NCBI RefSeq assembly: GCF_022539315.1
Contig: NC_066317.1
Span: 55,961,179 to 56,025,178, forward strand
Direction of reading: 5' to 3'
Length of the DNA stretch: 64,000 bases
Source: Serinus canaria
Lineage: Eukaryota; Chordata; Aves; Passeriformes; Fringillidae
This document shows, in pieces, positions 63,904 through 64,000 of this stretch (the stretch's first letter is position 1; every line of letters begins with the position of its first letter). A model generated the notes under the pieces. It did not search any database. It saw only the letters and a program-made list of their open reading frames with translations, and was not told the origin of the DNA. The position numbers were made by a program, and so were the translations under genes.

Positions 63904-64000
63904 TCCTCAAACACCTGGTTGATTTGGTTTTTTTTGCTCTAGAGCTGTGGAGAAGGTAGACAGTTCAGCACACAATCTCCCACCCTCTTTGCTTATTTAG

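Larger units (their letters stand above)
51043..64000 (+). other. LDB2: LDB2 intron downstream of the exon (partial, 3' end outside window)
   Basis: It begins with the donor gtaagaaatg. The next LDB2 coding segment (beginning about TIGRTLIPRYFSTVFEGG) was not found before the window ends, so the intron is at least 12.9 kb long. It contains an exon-like segment at 52921-53065, a long purine tract, an ancient CR1 relic and a fold-back duplication, each listed separately. Confidence 0.8.

Overview
This window is almost certainly from a bird. It contains CR1 LINE fragments, including one with the typical avian 3' end (ATTCTGTG-type octamer repeats), it has little other transposon content, and it is AT-rich and poor in CpG. 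All open frames are short except for shadows of simple repeats. There are no prokaryotic gene arrays, CRISPR arrays or recognisable RNA genes.

The anchor is one coding exon at 50940-51042 on the + strand. It encodes 34 residues of the LIM-domain-binding protein LDB2 (CLIM1) with intact splice sites, and as far as I can recall it matches vertebrate LDB2 exactly and differs from LDB1. I found no neighbouring LDB2 exon in the window. The rest is therefore best read as two very long LDB2 introns: at least 50.9 kb upstream of the exon and at least 12.9 kb downstream.

Layout: 1-8.9 kb is mostly unique intron with TA, CA/GACA and A-rich simple repeats. 8975-9280 is a sense-strand CR1 3' end. 10955-11476 (- strand) holds a broken, protein-like reading frame that may be a decayed retrocopy. 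14022-14088 is a perfect hairpin with 32-bp arms and a 3-nt loop. 14345-14425 is tRNA-like, probably an old SINE. 32.4-33.15 kb, 34.64-34.87 kb, 42.58-42.87 kb, 47.1-47.8 kb and 57.06-57.56 kb are antisense CR1 or CR1-like relics. 36.79-37.01 kb is a TATATC satellite with a partial 27-bp higher-order period. 52.92-53.07 kb is an exon-like segment with strong splice signals that would add a premature stop to LDB2. 56123-56346 is a 224-nt uninterrupted purine run. 63763-63903 is a nested fold-back duplication.

The most interesting points are the two fold-back structures, the possible LDB2 poison exon, the unidentified broken reading frame and the long purine tract. I see no evidence of a new multi-gene system. 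Family assignments come from recall of consensus sequences, not from a database search.
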